Below are positions 1-5,723 of a stretch of 5,758 nt of DNA, one piece after another. The notes under the pieces are model-generated. The model searched no databases and was not told where the DNA came from. It worked only from the letters and a program-made list of their open reading frames with translations. The stretch is from assembly GCA_049647485.1 (NCBI GenBank), contig JBARXT010000138.1, forward strand, positions 1 to 5,758. The letters run 5' to 3'. Origin of the DNA: 62-47 sp049647485 (lineage in GTDB: Bacteria; Pseudomonadota; Alphaproteobacteria; Rhizobiales; Xanthobacteraceae). The position numbers and the translations under genes were made by a program. Within the stretch, counting starts at the first letter, position 1. Each line of letters begins with the position of its first letter.

Positions 1-816
1 GCCCGGCACCACGATCTTGCTGCCGATCTTGAGTTGCGCGGTCGGCGACATGTGATTGGCGCGCGCCAGTTCAGCGACCGAGATGTGGTTGCGGCGAGAG
101 ATGCTCATCAGCGTATCGCCGCGATTGACGTAATGCGTACCCGCGGCGGCGGGTGCCGGAGCAGCCGCGACCACCTTCGGCGTGGCCACGGGCGCCGGCT
201 GTGCATGCGCGGTCTGCCGCGACGGAATGATCAACTGCTGGCCGGGACGCAGCGCGCGCGGTCCCTTGTAACCGTTGGCGCGCAGTATCTCAGCCGACGA
301 CACGTTGTAGCGTCGCGACAGGCCTTCCAGCGTATCGCTGGTGCCGACGATGATAGTGGTGCCGTTGCCGTGCGAGGACGCCGGTGAGGCATGATGCGCC
401 GGTGCGGCGGCGACCGAACGCTGCGCCACCGTTCCGGTGGATTCGATGCGCGGGCGCGCCGGCGGATCGTAGGAACTCATGCCGCGTCCGCCGCCCGAGG
501 TGCCGGACGCGGCCGGATAGCTCGGATAGCTCTGCGGCGCGGACACCGGCGGCGGCAGGGATGATGAAGAATATTGCTGTTGCGACGGCTGCGGCCGGGA
601 ATACTGCGGCAGTTCCTGCCGCTCCACACGCGGCGTCGGCGACGCGTGAGGCGCGCCGCGGACCGAACCGGTCGTCTCGCTACGGGAGTGGAAGGGATTG
701 TCCGCAAATCGCGTGGACATATCGGCGCTGCAACCAGCGACACCGATCGACATCACCGCCAGTACCGCCACCTGCGGAACTCGGCGGGAGCAAAGCAACT
801 CGACTACCCGGGACAT
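1..816 (-). CDS. nlpD: LysM-domain outer-membrane lipoprotein, NlpD-like (N-terminal 272 codons; C-terminus outside window)
   Basis: The reading frame is open from an ATG at 816 to the window edge, so the C-terminus is missing. Residues 1-29 form a lipoprotein signal: positive N-terminus (R3, R11, R12), hydrophobic stretch at about 13-24, and lipobox VAGC with C29 as the predicted lipidated cysteine. Residues 30-150 are low-complexity, rich in Ser, Pro, Gln and Ala, and look like a flexible periplasmic linker. Two LysM peptidoglycan-binding modules follow, at about 154-198 (core SDTLEGLSRRYNVSSAEILR, ending PGQQLIIP) and 227-271 (GTHYVNRGDTLMSISRRN, ending IGSKIVVPG). Family members usually end in a zinc-peptidase-like M23 (LytM) domain that hydrolyses peptidoglycan or activates amidases in cell division. 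That domain would lie beyond position 1, so hydrolase function is inferred. The position after surE and pcm supports NlpD. The ribosome binding site is weak: GAG, 5 nt before ATG. I am confident of the LysM lipoprotein, less so of the symbol. Confidence 0.88.
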   Translation of the reverse strand, partial: MSRVVELLCSRRVPQVAVLAVMSIGVAGCSADMSTRFADNPFHSRSETTGSVRGAPHASPTPRVERQELPQYSRPQPSQQQYSSSSLPPPVSAPQSYPSYPAASGTSGGGRGMSSYDPPARPRIESTGTVAQRSVAAAPAHHASPASSHGNGTTIIVGTSDTLEGLSRRYNVSSAEILRANGYKGPRALRPGQQLIIPSRQTAHAQPAPVATPKVVAAAPAPAAAGTHYVNRGDTLMSISRRNHISVAELARANHMSPTAQLKIGSKIVVPG

Positions 817-852
817 GGTTACTCACTCATACGCAACACGACTAGGAATTTG

Positions 853-875
853 AGTAAACACGGGGGCAGTAAACA
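853..875. repeat. Short direct repeat AGTAAACA x2 upstream of the LysM lipoprotein gene
   Basis: In the 114-bp gap between pcm and the nlpD-like gene, AGTAAACA occurs at 853-860 and again at 868-875, a 15-nt period with a G-rich spacer. On the minus strand this reads TGTTTACT twice, 40-60 nt before the ATG at 816. The stretch is more AT-rich than the flanking genes, so it may hold the promoter of the lipoprotein gene or a binding site. No convincing -35/-10 pair was found. The exact repeat is seen in the sequence; a function is only a guess. Confidence 0.4.
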
Positions 876-930
876 AGGCTTTAAGTCCGCCAAATTTGAT
901 TCACCATTTCACTGTTTCGACAGACTGCCG

Positions 931-1581
931 CTACATTTCGCGCGCAAGGCCCGGCAGCGCCGGCACGAAACGCACGTCGAACAATTCGCGGCGATCGAAG
1001 CCATCCGCGGACGGTGTGATGCGCACCAGGGTCTGCCGTCCGTGCGGCGGGCCGACCGGCGCCACCATGATGCCGTCCGGCCGCAACCGCTCCGTCAACG
1101 ACGCCGGAATGTCAGGCAATGCCGCAGTGACGATGATCCGATCGAACGCGCCGACCTCGGCCGGCAGCGCGAGGCCGTCCGCCAGCATCACCTCGACATT
1201 GTCGCAATGAAGTTGCGCCAGCCGCTTGCGCGCGCTGTCAGCCAGCGTGCGGTAGCGCTCGACGCTGACCACATGGGCGCACAGCCGCGCCAGCACCGCC
1301 GCCTGATAACCCGAGCCCGTGCCGATCTCGAGCACGCGATGATCGCGCCGCAGTTGCAACTGCTCGGTCATGTAGGCGACGACGAACGGCTGGCTGAGGG
1401 TCTGCCCGCAAGCTATGCCGAGCGCGGTGTCGCGCCAGGCCGCGTCGCGATCCGCCGGATTGACGAAGACATCGCGGGGCACCTCCTCCATCGCCCGCAG
1501 CACCGCCTGATCGCTGATACCGCGACGGCGCAGGCTGAGCTGGAACAGCATCTTCTCCGGCGGATTCTCGGCAGGTAACAT
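931..1581 (-). CDS. pcm: Protein-L-isoaspartate O-methyltransferase
   Basis: A 216-residue cytoplasmic protein of normal family length. It transfers a methyl group from S-adenosylmethionine to L-isoaspartyl residues in damaged proteins, the first step in their repair to aspartate. Visible family marks: GQTLSQP at 59-65 (substrate-side motif), SAM-binding motif I VLEIGTGSGYQ at 83-93, the acidic residue of SVER at 106-109, DG at 135-136, the family-typical FDRIIVTAALPDIP at 146-159, and LRPDGIMVAPVG at 166-177. The stretch before GQT reads ALGIA where many homologues have ALPI; this is probably neutral. The start at 1581 is preferred because GAGG lies 5 nt before the ATG; a second Met at residue 11 is possible but less supported. 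It stands 114 bp upstream of the nlpD-like gene in the same direction. On its other side it diverges from the response regulator, so its promoter should be in 1582-1833. Confidence 0.95.
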   Translation of the reverse strand: MLPAENPPEKMLFQLSLRRRGISDQAVLRAMEEVPRDVFVNPADRDAAWRDTALGIACGQTLSQPFVVAYMTEQLQLRRDHRVLEIGTGSGYQAAVLARLCAHVVSVERYRTLADSARKRLAQLHCDNVEVMLADGLALPAEVGAFDRIIVTAALPDIPASLTERLRPDGIMVAPVGPPHGRQTLVRITPSADGFDRRELFDVRFVPALPGLAREM

Positions 1582-1833
1582 AACGCCTCGCAGAACTCAT
1601 CTAACCGGAGCGACGGCGATGCCGTATCGATGTCCACCGCCGCGCCTGATCGTGCGCGACCATATCGCGGACAAGTTTATAGAATTTCTGCGCCCGGCGC
1701 TGGTTGCCGCTTGATGCGGCCCCGCGCGTAGACGCACCGCAGCACAAAGCCGTCGTGGCTGAGCGCGTCATCGTGTTGCTTTTGGTTTCGTTATTTGCGA
1801 CTTTCTCACCACAATGATTAAAGGGTTTCCCCC
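1582..1833. other. Divergent intergenic region between pcm and the response regulator
   Basis: This 252-bp gap must carry the start signals of pcm (minus) and probably of the response regulator (plus). Visible are the pcm ribosome binding site GAGG just right of 1581, AAGGG at 1821-1825, 8 nt before the response-regulator ATG, and a small GC stem (GCCGC 1706-1710, loop TTGAT, GCGGC 1716-1720). The last 70 bases are more AT-rich than the rest. I found no -35/-10 pair good enough to call, no GGAAC-type general-stress promoter, and no coding frame with family features. Short open frames crossing the gap look like chance. Confidence 0.6.
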
Positions 1834-2211
1834 ATGACTGCGTCGAGGCCACCGGGCGGTTCGGTCTTTCTCGTTGAAGACGAGACCATGATCCGGATGA
1901 TGGTCGCGGAAATGCTGGTCGATCTCGGCTACCACATTGCCGGCGAAGCCGGAGACGTGGACGAAGCCCTGCGACTGATCGAAACCGTCGATTTCGACAT
2001 CGCGCTGCTCGACGTCAACGTCAACGGCAAGGTGGTGACGCCGGTGGCCCGCGCCATCGCCGCGCGCAACTGCCCGTTCATTTTCGCCACCGGCTACGGC
2101 ACGCAAGGCATGCCGGAAGAATTTCGCGGTCGCCCCGCATTGCAGAAGCCGTTCCAGATGGAAACACTGGCGCGCATGATCGAGGATGCGCTGAAAAGGC
2201 CCGCGGCCTGA
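1834..2211 (+). CDS. Single-domain response regulator, FAT GUY-type receiver
   Basis: A 125-residue stand-alone receiver domain with no output domain. The phosphorelay residues are present: acidic pair E15-D16 (FLVEDE), phospho-acceptor D60 in ALLDVNVNG, T86, and K105 followed by P106 (LQKPF). The stretch PFIFATGYG at 81-89 matches the PFxFATGY signature of the 'FAT GUY' receivers described in alphaproteobacteria (for example Sinorhizobium Sma0114), which are often linked to HWE/HisKA2-type kinases. Such proteins pass or drain phosphate, or act by protein contact, rather than binding DNA. No kinase gene lies in the window, so partner and pathway are unknown. The ATG at 1834 has AAGGG 8 nt upstream. 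It is the only complete plus-strand gene here. It lies between surE and pcm, converging on surE and diverging from pcm, which suggests insertion into an older surE-pcm neighbourhood. Receiver identity is certain; subfamily is likely. Confidence 0.93.
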   Translation: MTASRPPGGSVFLVEDETMIRMMVAEMLVDLGYHIAGEAGDVDEALRLIETVDFDIALLDVNVNGKVVTPVARAIAARNCPFIFATGYGTQGMPEEFRGRPALQKPFQMETLARMIEDALKRPAA

Positions 2212-2241
2212 TCGCATCAGGGATCGAGATTTGCGCGGCGA

Positions 2242-2340
2242 CGTCATCCTGAGGTGCTAGCCGCCAAGCGGCGAGCCTTGAAGGATGCGCCGCCACCCTT
2301 CGAGGTTCAGCGCAAGAACGCCTCACACCTCAGGATGACG
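2242..2340. repeat. Palindromic intergenic repeat, CGTCATCCTGAGGTG family
   Basis: A 99-bp imperfect palindrome fills most of the 142-bp gap between the convergent 3' ends of the response regulator and surE. The outer arms are a perfect 15-bp inverted repeat: CGTCATCCTGAGGTG at 2242-2256 and its complement at 2326-2340. Inside are a small left stem (GCCGC 2260-2264 / GCGGC 2268-2272, loop CAA) and a middle stem (2273-2287 with 2294-2308) with 12 Watson-Crick pairs, 2 G-T wobbles and 1 mismatch. Elements starting this way are, from general knowledge, highly repeated in Bradyrhizobium and relatives. The site ends 13 bp from the surE stop codon. It could act as a bidirectional transcription end or messenger 3' stabiliser, but no T-tract follows, so a classic terminator is not supported. 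Confidence 0.85.
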
Positions 2341-2353
2341 GCTCGCGCTGTCG

Positions 2354-3121
2354 CTACTTCAGCGTCGCCGCCAGCGTTTCGGAAAACGCCTCGTCGGTGC
2401 GGTTGAGCCGCAGCGGCGTCACCGAGATGTAATTCGCGGCGAGTGCGGCGAGATCGGTGCCGGCGTCCGGCGTATCCATCATCGCCGCGCGCTCGAAGCC
2501 AATCCAGAAATACGGATTGCCGCGCCCGTCGTGACGCTGATCCACCTTCAGGAAGCCGAGATTGCGCTTGCCCTGCCGCGTCACCTGCACGCCCGCGACG
2601 TCTTTCGGGGCACAAGCCGGGAAGTTGATGTTAATGACGGTGTTCTTCGGCACGCCGGCATCCATCACCTTGCGGATGATGCGCGGGCCGTATTCGATGC
2701 CGGTTTCCCAGGTCGGATTGCTGCGCGTCTCGAACGAGAACTCCTGCGACAGCGCGAACGACGGCAGGCCGAGGATGGTGCCTTCCAGCGCGCCGGCGAT
2801 GGTGCCGGAATAAACCACGTCTTCCGCGACGTTGCGACCCTTGTTGACGCCGGACAGCACGAGGTCCGGCTGCTTGTCCTTGAGAATGTGGCGCGCGCCC
2901 ATGATGACGCAGTCGGTCGGCGTCCCGCGCACGGCAAAGCGCCGCTCGCCGACTTCGCGCAGCCGCAGCGGATCGTTCAGCGATAGCGAATGCGACACGC
3001 CGGACTGATCGAGTTCGGGCGCGACGATCCAGACATCGTCGGACAGTGCCTTCGCGATCTGCTCGACGATCTGCAGGCCCGGCGCATGTATGCCGTCGTC
3101 ATTGGTGCAAAGAATCTGCAT
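2354..3121 (-). CDS. surE: 5'/3'-nucleotidase SurE (stationary-phase survival protein)
   Basis: A 255-residue protein of normal SurE length. SurE is a cytoplasmic metal-dependent phosphatase that removes phosphate from nucleoside monophosphates. The metal and active-site residues are all visible: N7-D8-D9-G10 at the very N-terminus (MQILCTNDDGIHAPG), S40-G41 (ELDQSG) and N93 in SGVNKGRN at 90-97. The family stretch VRGTPTDCV at 64-72 and YSGTIAGALEG at 104-114 are also intact. The ATG at 3121 is fixed by the need for the NDDG strand to begin the protein, and it has AAGG (3129-3132, minus strand) 7 nt upstream. It follows serS after a 222-bp gap filled largely by palindromic repeats. The usual next gene, pcm, is separated from it here by the plus-strand response regulator and 772 bp in all. 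Confidence 0.97.
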   Translation of the reverse strand: MQILCTNDDGIHAPGLQIVEQIAKALSDDVWIVAPELDQSGVSHSLSLNDPLRLREVGERRFAVRGTPTDCVIMGARHILKDKQPDLVLSGVNKGRNVAEDVVYSGTIAGALEGTILGLPSFALSQEFSFETRSNPTWETGIEYGPRIIRKVMDAGVPKNTVININFPACAPKDVAGVQVTRQGKRNLGFLKVDQRHDGRGNPYFWIGFERAAMMDTPDAGTDLAALAANYISVTPLRLNRTDEAFSETLAATLK

Positions 3122-3141
3122 TTCTTGGCCTTATCTCTTTT

Positions 3142-3175
3142 CGTCATGGCCGGGCTTGTCCCGGCCATCCACGTC
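3142..3175. repeat. Half copy of CGTCATGGCCGGG palindromic repeat, next to the surE ribosome binding site
   Basis: A perfect 9-bp hairpin (ATGGCCGGG 3146-3154, loop CTTGT, CCCGGCCAT 3160-3168) sits within a 34-nt unit beginning CGTCAT and ending CCACGTC. In complete elements a mirrored second half follows; here it is absent or decayed over 3179-3234. The unit is an inverted copy of the right half of the element in the tatC-serS gap (4844-4877), differing only at four positions around the loop. On the minus strand the hairpin lies 13 nt upstream of the surE AAGG, so it would be part of any surE leader transcript. Read on the plus strand it encodes the well-known spurious peptide MAGLVPAIHV, which is not a gene. 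Confidence 0.85.
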
Positions 3176-3234
3176 TTCATTCGTGTCACCCCATCAAACG
3201 TCGATGGGTAGCGCGGCCTCGTCTCGTTCACATT

Positions 3235-3310
3235 CGTCATGCGCGGACTTGATCCGCGCATCCATCCTCTTGGAAAGGGATGGATCGCCGGGTCAAGCCC
3301 GGCGATGACG
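3235..3310. repeat. Complete three-stem palindromic repeat in the serS-surE gap
   Basis: A 76-bp element with closing arms CGTCAT (3235-3240) and ATGACG (3305-3310), partly overlapping two perfect 9-bp hairpins. The left hairpin is ATGCGCGGA (3239-3247), loop CTTGA, TCCGCGCAT (3253-3261). The right is ATCGCCGGG (3284-3292), loop TCAAG, CCCGGCGAT (3298-3306). Between them ATCCATCC (3260-3267) pairs with GGATGGAT (3278-3285), giving a cloverleaf-like fold. The arms extend imperfectly outwards to about 3231 and 3314. It starts 33 bp past the serS stop codon. Plus-strand reading gives pseudo-peptides such as RGLDPRIH and AGSSPAMT, typical artefacts in this bacterial family. It is a repeat of the same class as those at 3142-3175 and 4790-4878, although its central arms have a different sequence (ATCCATCC rather than ATCCACGTC). 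Confidence 0.87.
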
Positions 3311-3343
3311 CATTCATTGGGTTCAGCGTCGCGCTCGACGATT

Positions 3344-4651
3344 TCACCCCGCCCGCTCGATTACTTTCATCCCGCCCATGTACGGCAGCAACACGTCCGG
3401 CACCGCGATGGAGCCGTCCGCCTGCTGATAATTCTCGATCACCGCGATCAGCGCGCGGCCGACCGCCGTGCCCGAGCCGTTCAGCGTGTGCACGAAACGC
3501 GGTTTGTTGTCGCTTGCGCGATAACGCGCATCCATGCGCCGCGCCTGAAAGTCGCCGCACATCGAACACGATGAGATTTCGCGATAGGCGCCACCCTCAC
3601 CTTGGCCCGGCATCCATACCTCGATGTCGTAGGTCTTTTGTGATGCGAAGCCCATGTCGCCGGTGCACAAGGTCACCACGCGATAATGCAGGCCGAGCCG
3701 GCGCAGCACTTCCTCGGCGCAGGCCAGCATGCGCTCATGCTCGTTCTTCGACTCCTCGGGCGTGGTGATCGACACCAGTTCGACCTTGGTGAACTGGTGC
3801 TGGCGGATCATGCCGCGCGTGTCGCGCCCCGCTGCGCCTGCTTCCGCACGGAAGCAATGCGTCAGCGCCGTGAGACGCATCGGCAGTTCTTTTTCGTCGA
3901 GGATGGACTCGCGCACCAAATTGGTCAGCGGCACCTCGGCGGTGGGGATCAGCCAGAACCCCTTGCTGTCTTCCGACAGCGAGCCTGCGGCGAATTGATC
4001 CTCGCGAAACTTCGGCAGTTGCGCGGTGCCGAACATCGCATCGTCTTTCACCAGCAGCGGCGGATTGACCTCGGTGTAGCCGTGCTCGCCGGTGTGCACA
4101 TCGAGGAAGAACTGGCCGATGGCGCGCTCCAGTCGCGCCAGCCCCTTCTTCAGCACCACGAAGCGCGCACCGGAGAGTTTTGCCGCCGCGTTGAAATCCA
4201 TCTGCCCGAGCGCCTCGCCGAGGTCGTAGTGCGGCTTCGGGGTGAACGCGTAAGCGCGCTTCTCGCCATAGCGATGATGCTCGACGTTGTCGTGCTCGTC
4301 CTTACCGGTCGGCACTTCGTCGAGCGGAAGATTGGGAATTTCGGCCAGCGCGTCCTGCAATTCCCTGTCGGCGGCCTTCGCCTTGTCTTCAAGTTGCGGC
4401 ATCACGACTTTCAGGTCCGCGACCTCGGCCATCAGCGCCGACGCGCGCGCCTCGTCCTTCGCCTTCTTGGCCTCGCCGATCTCCTTCGATGCCGCGTTGC
4501 GTCGCGCCTGCGCCTGCTCGAACGCATGGATCGCCGCGCGCCGCGTCTCGTCGACTGCCAGCAACCTGTCCGACAGCGCGCCGAGCCCCCGCCGTTTCAG
4601 GGCGGCGTCAAATGCCTGCGGGTTGTCGCGAATCGCTTTGATGTCGTGCAT
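3344..4651 (-). CDS. serS: Seryl-tRNA synthetase
   Basis: A 435-residue class II aminoacyl-tRNA synthetase that activates serine with ATP and loads it on tRNA-Ser (and tRNA-Sec where present). Residues 1-100 form the tRNA-binding arm, starting MHDIKAIRDNP and continuing as an Ala/Glu/Lys/Arg-rich helical hairpin (about 28-100). The catalytic part contains the serine-binding TAE at 237-239 (IPTAEVPLTN), motif 2 with R268 and E270 (HCFRAEAGAAGRDTRG), the family-typical REISSCSMCGDFQARR at 357-372, and motif 3 NGSGTAVGRALIAVIENYQ with R399. The protein ends LPYMGGMKVIERAG, as is usual. The frame stays open upstream to an ATG at 4783, but those 44 extra residues resemble no SerRS sequence. The family N-terminus begins at 4651, where AGGA lies 10 nt upstream. 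It lies in the same direction between tatC and surE, separated from each by a repeat-bearing gap. Confidence 0.98.
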   Translation of the reverse strand: MHDIKAIRDNPQAFDAALKRRGLGALSDRLLAVDETRRAAIHAFEQAQARRNAASKEIGEAKKAKDEARASALMAEVADLKVVMPQLEDKAKAADRELQDALAEIPNLPLDEVPTGKDEHDNVEHHRYGEKRAYAFTPKPHYDLGEALGQMDFNAAAKLSGARFVVLKKGLARLERAIGQFFLDVHTGEHGYTEVNPPLLVKDDAMFGTAQLPKFREDQFAAGSLSEDSKGFWLIPTAEVPLTNLVRESILDEKELPMRLTALTHCFRAEAGAAGRDTRGMIRQHQFTKVELVSITTPEESKNEHERMLACAEEVLRRLGLHYRVVTLCTGDMGFASQKTYDIEVWMPGQGEGGAYREISSCSMCGDFQARRMDARYRASDNKPRFVHTLNGSGTAVGRALIAVIENYQQADGSIAVPDVLLPYMGGMKVIERAG

Positions 4652-4789
4652 GGAGGTCTGGTCCTGGGGAATCGGCGGCGGCTTGACTACCGCAGCGTAG
4701 TTCGTCAACGGAGCGAGCTTCAAGTAGCCCGGACGGGACGATTTGAAAACCTCAAACGGCGCATGTCCGGCAGAAGCTGGCACATCCTC

Positions 4790-4878
4790 TCATCATGCCC
4801 GGGATTGTCCCGGGCATCCACGTCGTTTCCCATGCCATGACGAGACGTGGATGGCCGGAATAAATCCGGCCATGACGA
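4790..4878. repeat. Complete three-stem palindromic repeat in the tatC-serS gap
   Basis: An 89-bp element in the 253-bp gap between serS and tatC. Left hairpin: ATGCCCGGGA (4795-4804), loop TTG, TCCCGGGCAT (4808-4817). Middle arms: ATCCACGTC (4816-4824) pairs perfectly with GACGTGGAT (4844-4852). Right hairpin: ATGGCCGGA (4851-4859), loop ATAAA, TCCGGCCAT (4865-4873). The outermost arms TCATCAT / ATGACGA pair with one mismatch. The right half is an inverted near-copy of 3142-3175. The rest of the gap (4652-4789) must contain any separate serS promoter; I found only weak candidates. The element starts 27 bp past the tatC stop codon. Confidence 0.87.
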
Positions 4879-4904
4879 CTGAGGTCGTCATTCGGACCGA
4901 CTCT

Positions 4905-5723
4905 CTACTCCGCGGGCGTGCTTTCAGCGGGCGGCGTTGCGTCCGTCGATGTCCCGGCCTTCTGTTTGGCGGCCTTCTTCTCGACGACCTTCACCGCGAT
5001 GATCGAGCCCTCGTAGAGCAGCAGCAGCGGGATCGCCAGCGACATCTGACTGATGACATCCGGCGGCGTCAGCACCGCGGCGAGCACGAAGGCGCCGACG
5101 ATGAAATAGCGCCGCTTCTCGCGCAAGGTCTTCGACGTGAGAACGCCGATGCGGCCGAGCAGCGTCAAGATCACCGGAAGCTGGAAGGCGACGCCGAACG
5201 CAAAGATCAGCGACATCATCAGCGACAGGTATTCGCCGACCTTGGGCAACAGCGCGATCTGCGCCGTCTCGGCGCCGGGCGCCTGCTGCATCCCCAGTGA
5301 AAACCGGATCAGCATCGGCAGCACCAGGAAATACACCACCAGCGAACCCAGCACGAAGAAGAACGGCGTCGCCACCAGATATGGCAGGAAGGCGTTGCGC
5401 TCGTGCTTGTAGAGGCCGGGCGCGACGAACTTGTAGATCTGCGTGGCGACGATCGGGAACGAGATGAAGCCCGCGCCGAACATCGCCAGCTTCAACTGCG
5501 TGATGAAGTATTCCAGCAGCGCCGTGTAGATGAACTTGGAGTTCTCCGGCCCCGCCACCCAGACGAACGGCCAAACCAGCACGTTGTAGATCTGCTTGGC
5601 GAATATGAAACACAGGATGAACGCAACGCCGAACGCCAGCAACGCCTTGATCAGCCGCCCGCGCAGCTCGATCAGGTGATCCATCAACGGCGCTTTGCTG
5701 GCCTCGATGTCGTCGGTACTCAT
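4905..5723 (-). CDS. tatC: Sec-independent protein translocase subunit TatC
   Basis: A 272-residue inner-membrane protein, the receptor core of the twin-arginine translocase that exports folded proteins with RR signal peptides. The cytoplasmic N-terminus carries the conserved HLIELRGRLI at 16-25 (E19 and R21 in the signal-binding region). The first cytoplasmic loop has FVAPGLYKHERN at 99-110 with the conserved glutamate E108. Six hydrophobic segments are visible at about 26-43, 76-97, 113-140, 165-188, 206-220 and 227-244, with the family LTPPDVISQ at 218-226 between the last two. FGVAFQLPV at 176-184 has Gln where E. coli has Glu, which I believe is usual for this group. The C-terminal 25 residues are a Lys-rich then Thr/Pro/Glu-rich tail outside the membrane. 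The ATG at 5723 overlaps the tatB stop (ATGA); AAGGA lies 12 nt upstream. The overlap implies translational coupling with tatB. Confidence 0.97.
   Translation of the reverse strand: MSTDDIEASKAPLMDHLIELRGRLIKALLAFGVAFILCFIFAKQIYNVLVWPFVWVAGPENSKFIYTALLEYFITQLKLAMFGAGFISFPIVATQIYKFVAPGLYKHERNAFLPYLVATPFFFVLGSLVVYFLVLPMLIRFSLGMQQAPGAETAQIALLPKVGEYLSLMMSLIFAFGVAFQLPVILTLLGRIGVLTSKTLREKRRYFIVGAFVLAAVLTPPDVISQMSLAIPLLLLYEGSIIAVKVVEKKAAKQKAGTSTDATPPAESTPAE

Noticed and set aside
574..1578. Long plus-strand open frame of 334 codons
   Set aside because: It is antisense to the lipoprotein gene and pcm, both of which have clear family motifs. Its Arg/His/Gln-rich composition is typical of a shadow frame.
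1601..1852. Minus-strand 83-codon frame across the divergent gap
   Set aside because: It has no recognisable motif, runs over the start of the response regulator and shows no convincing ribosome site.
2242..2340. Rho-independent bidirectional terminator for surE and the response regulator
   Set aside because: There is strong pairing but no T-tract on either side, and the element belongs to a dispersed repeat family. It was kept as a repeat only.
2990..3308. Plus-strand frames with peptides such as MAGLVPAIHV, RGLDPRIH and AGSSPAMT
   Set aside because: These are read-throughs of the palindromic repeats at 3142-3175 and 3235-3310 plus antisense surE sequence. The peptides recur as false gene predictions in this bacterial family.
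4695..4723. Possible serS promoter on the minus strand (TTGAAG, 17 nt, CTACGC)
   Set aside because: The -35 match is only partial and the -10 match is poor, with no other support.
4652..4783. 44-residue N-terminal extension of seryl-tRNA synthetase (ATG at 4783)
   Set aside because: The SerRS N-terminus clearly begins at 4651 (MHDIKAIRDNP) with AGGA upstream. The extension has no family features and lies in the intergenic gap.
3686..4840. Plus-strand open frame of 384 codons opposite serS
   Set aside because: It is antisense to an unmistakable seryl-tRNA synthetase, and its composition and lack of motifs mark it as a shadow.
4743..5300. Plus-strand open frame of 185 codons across the tatC-serS gap
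   Set aside because: It is part repeat (4790-4878) and part antisense of tatC, rich in Arg/Gln/His as expected of a GC-rich shadow frame.
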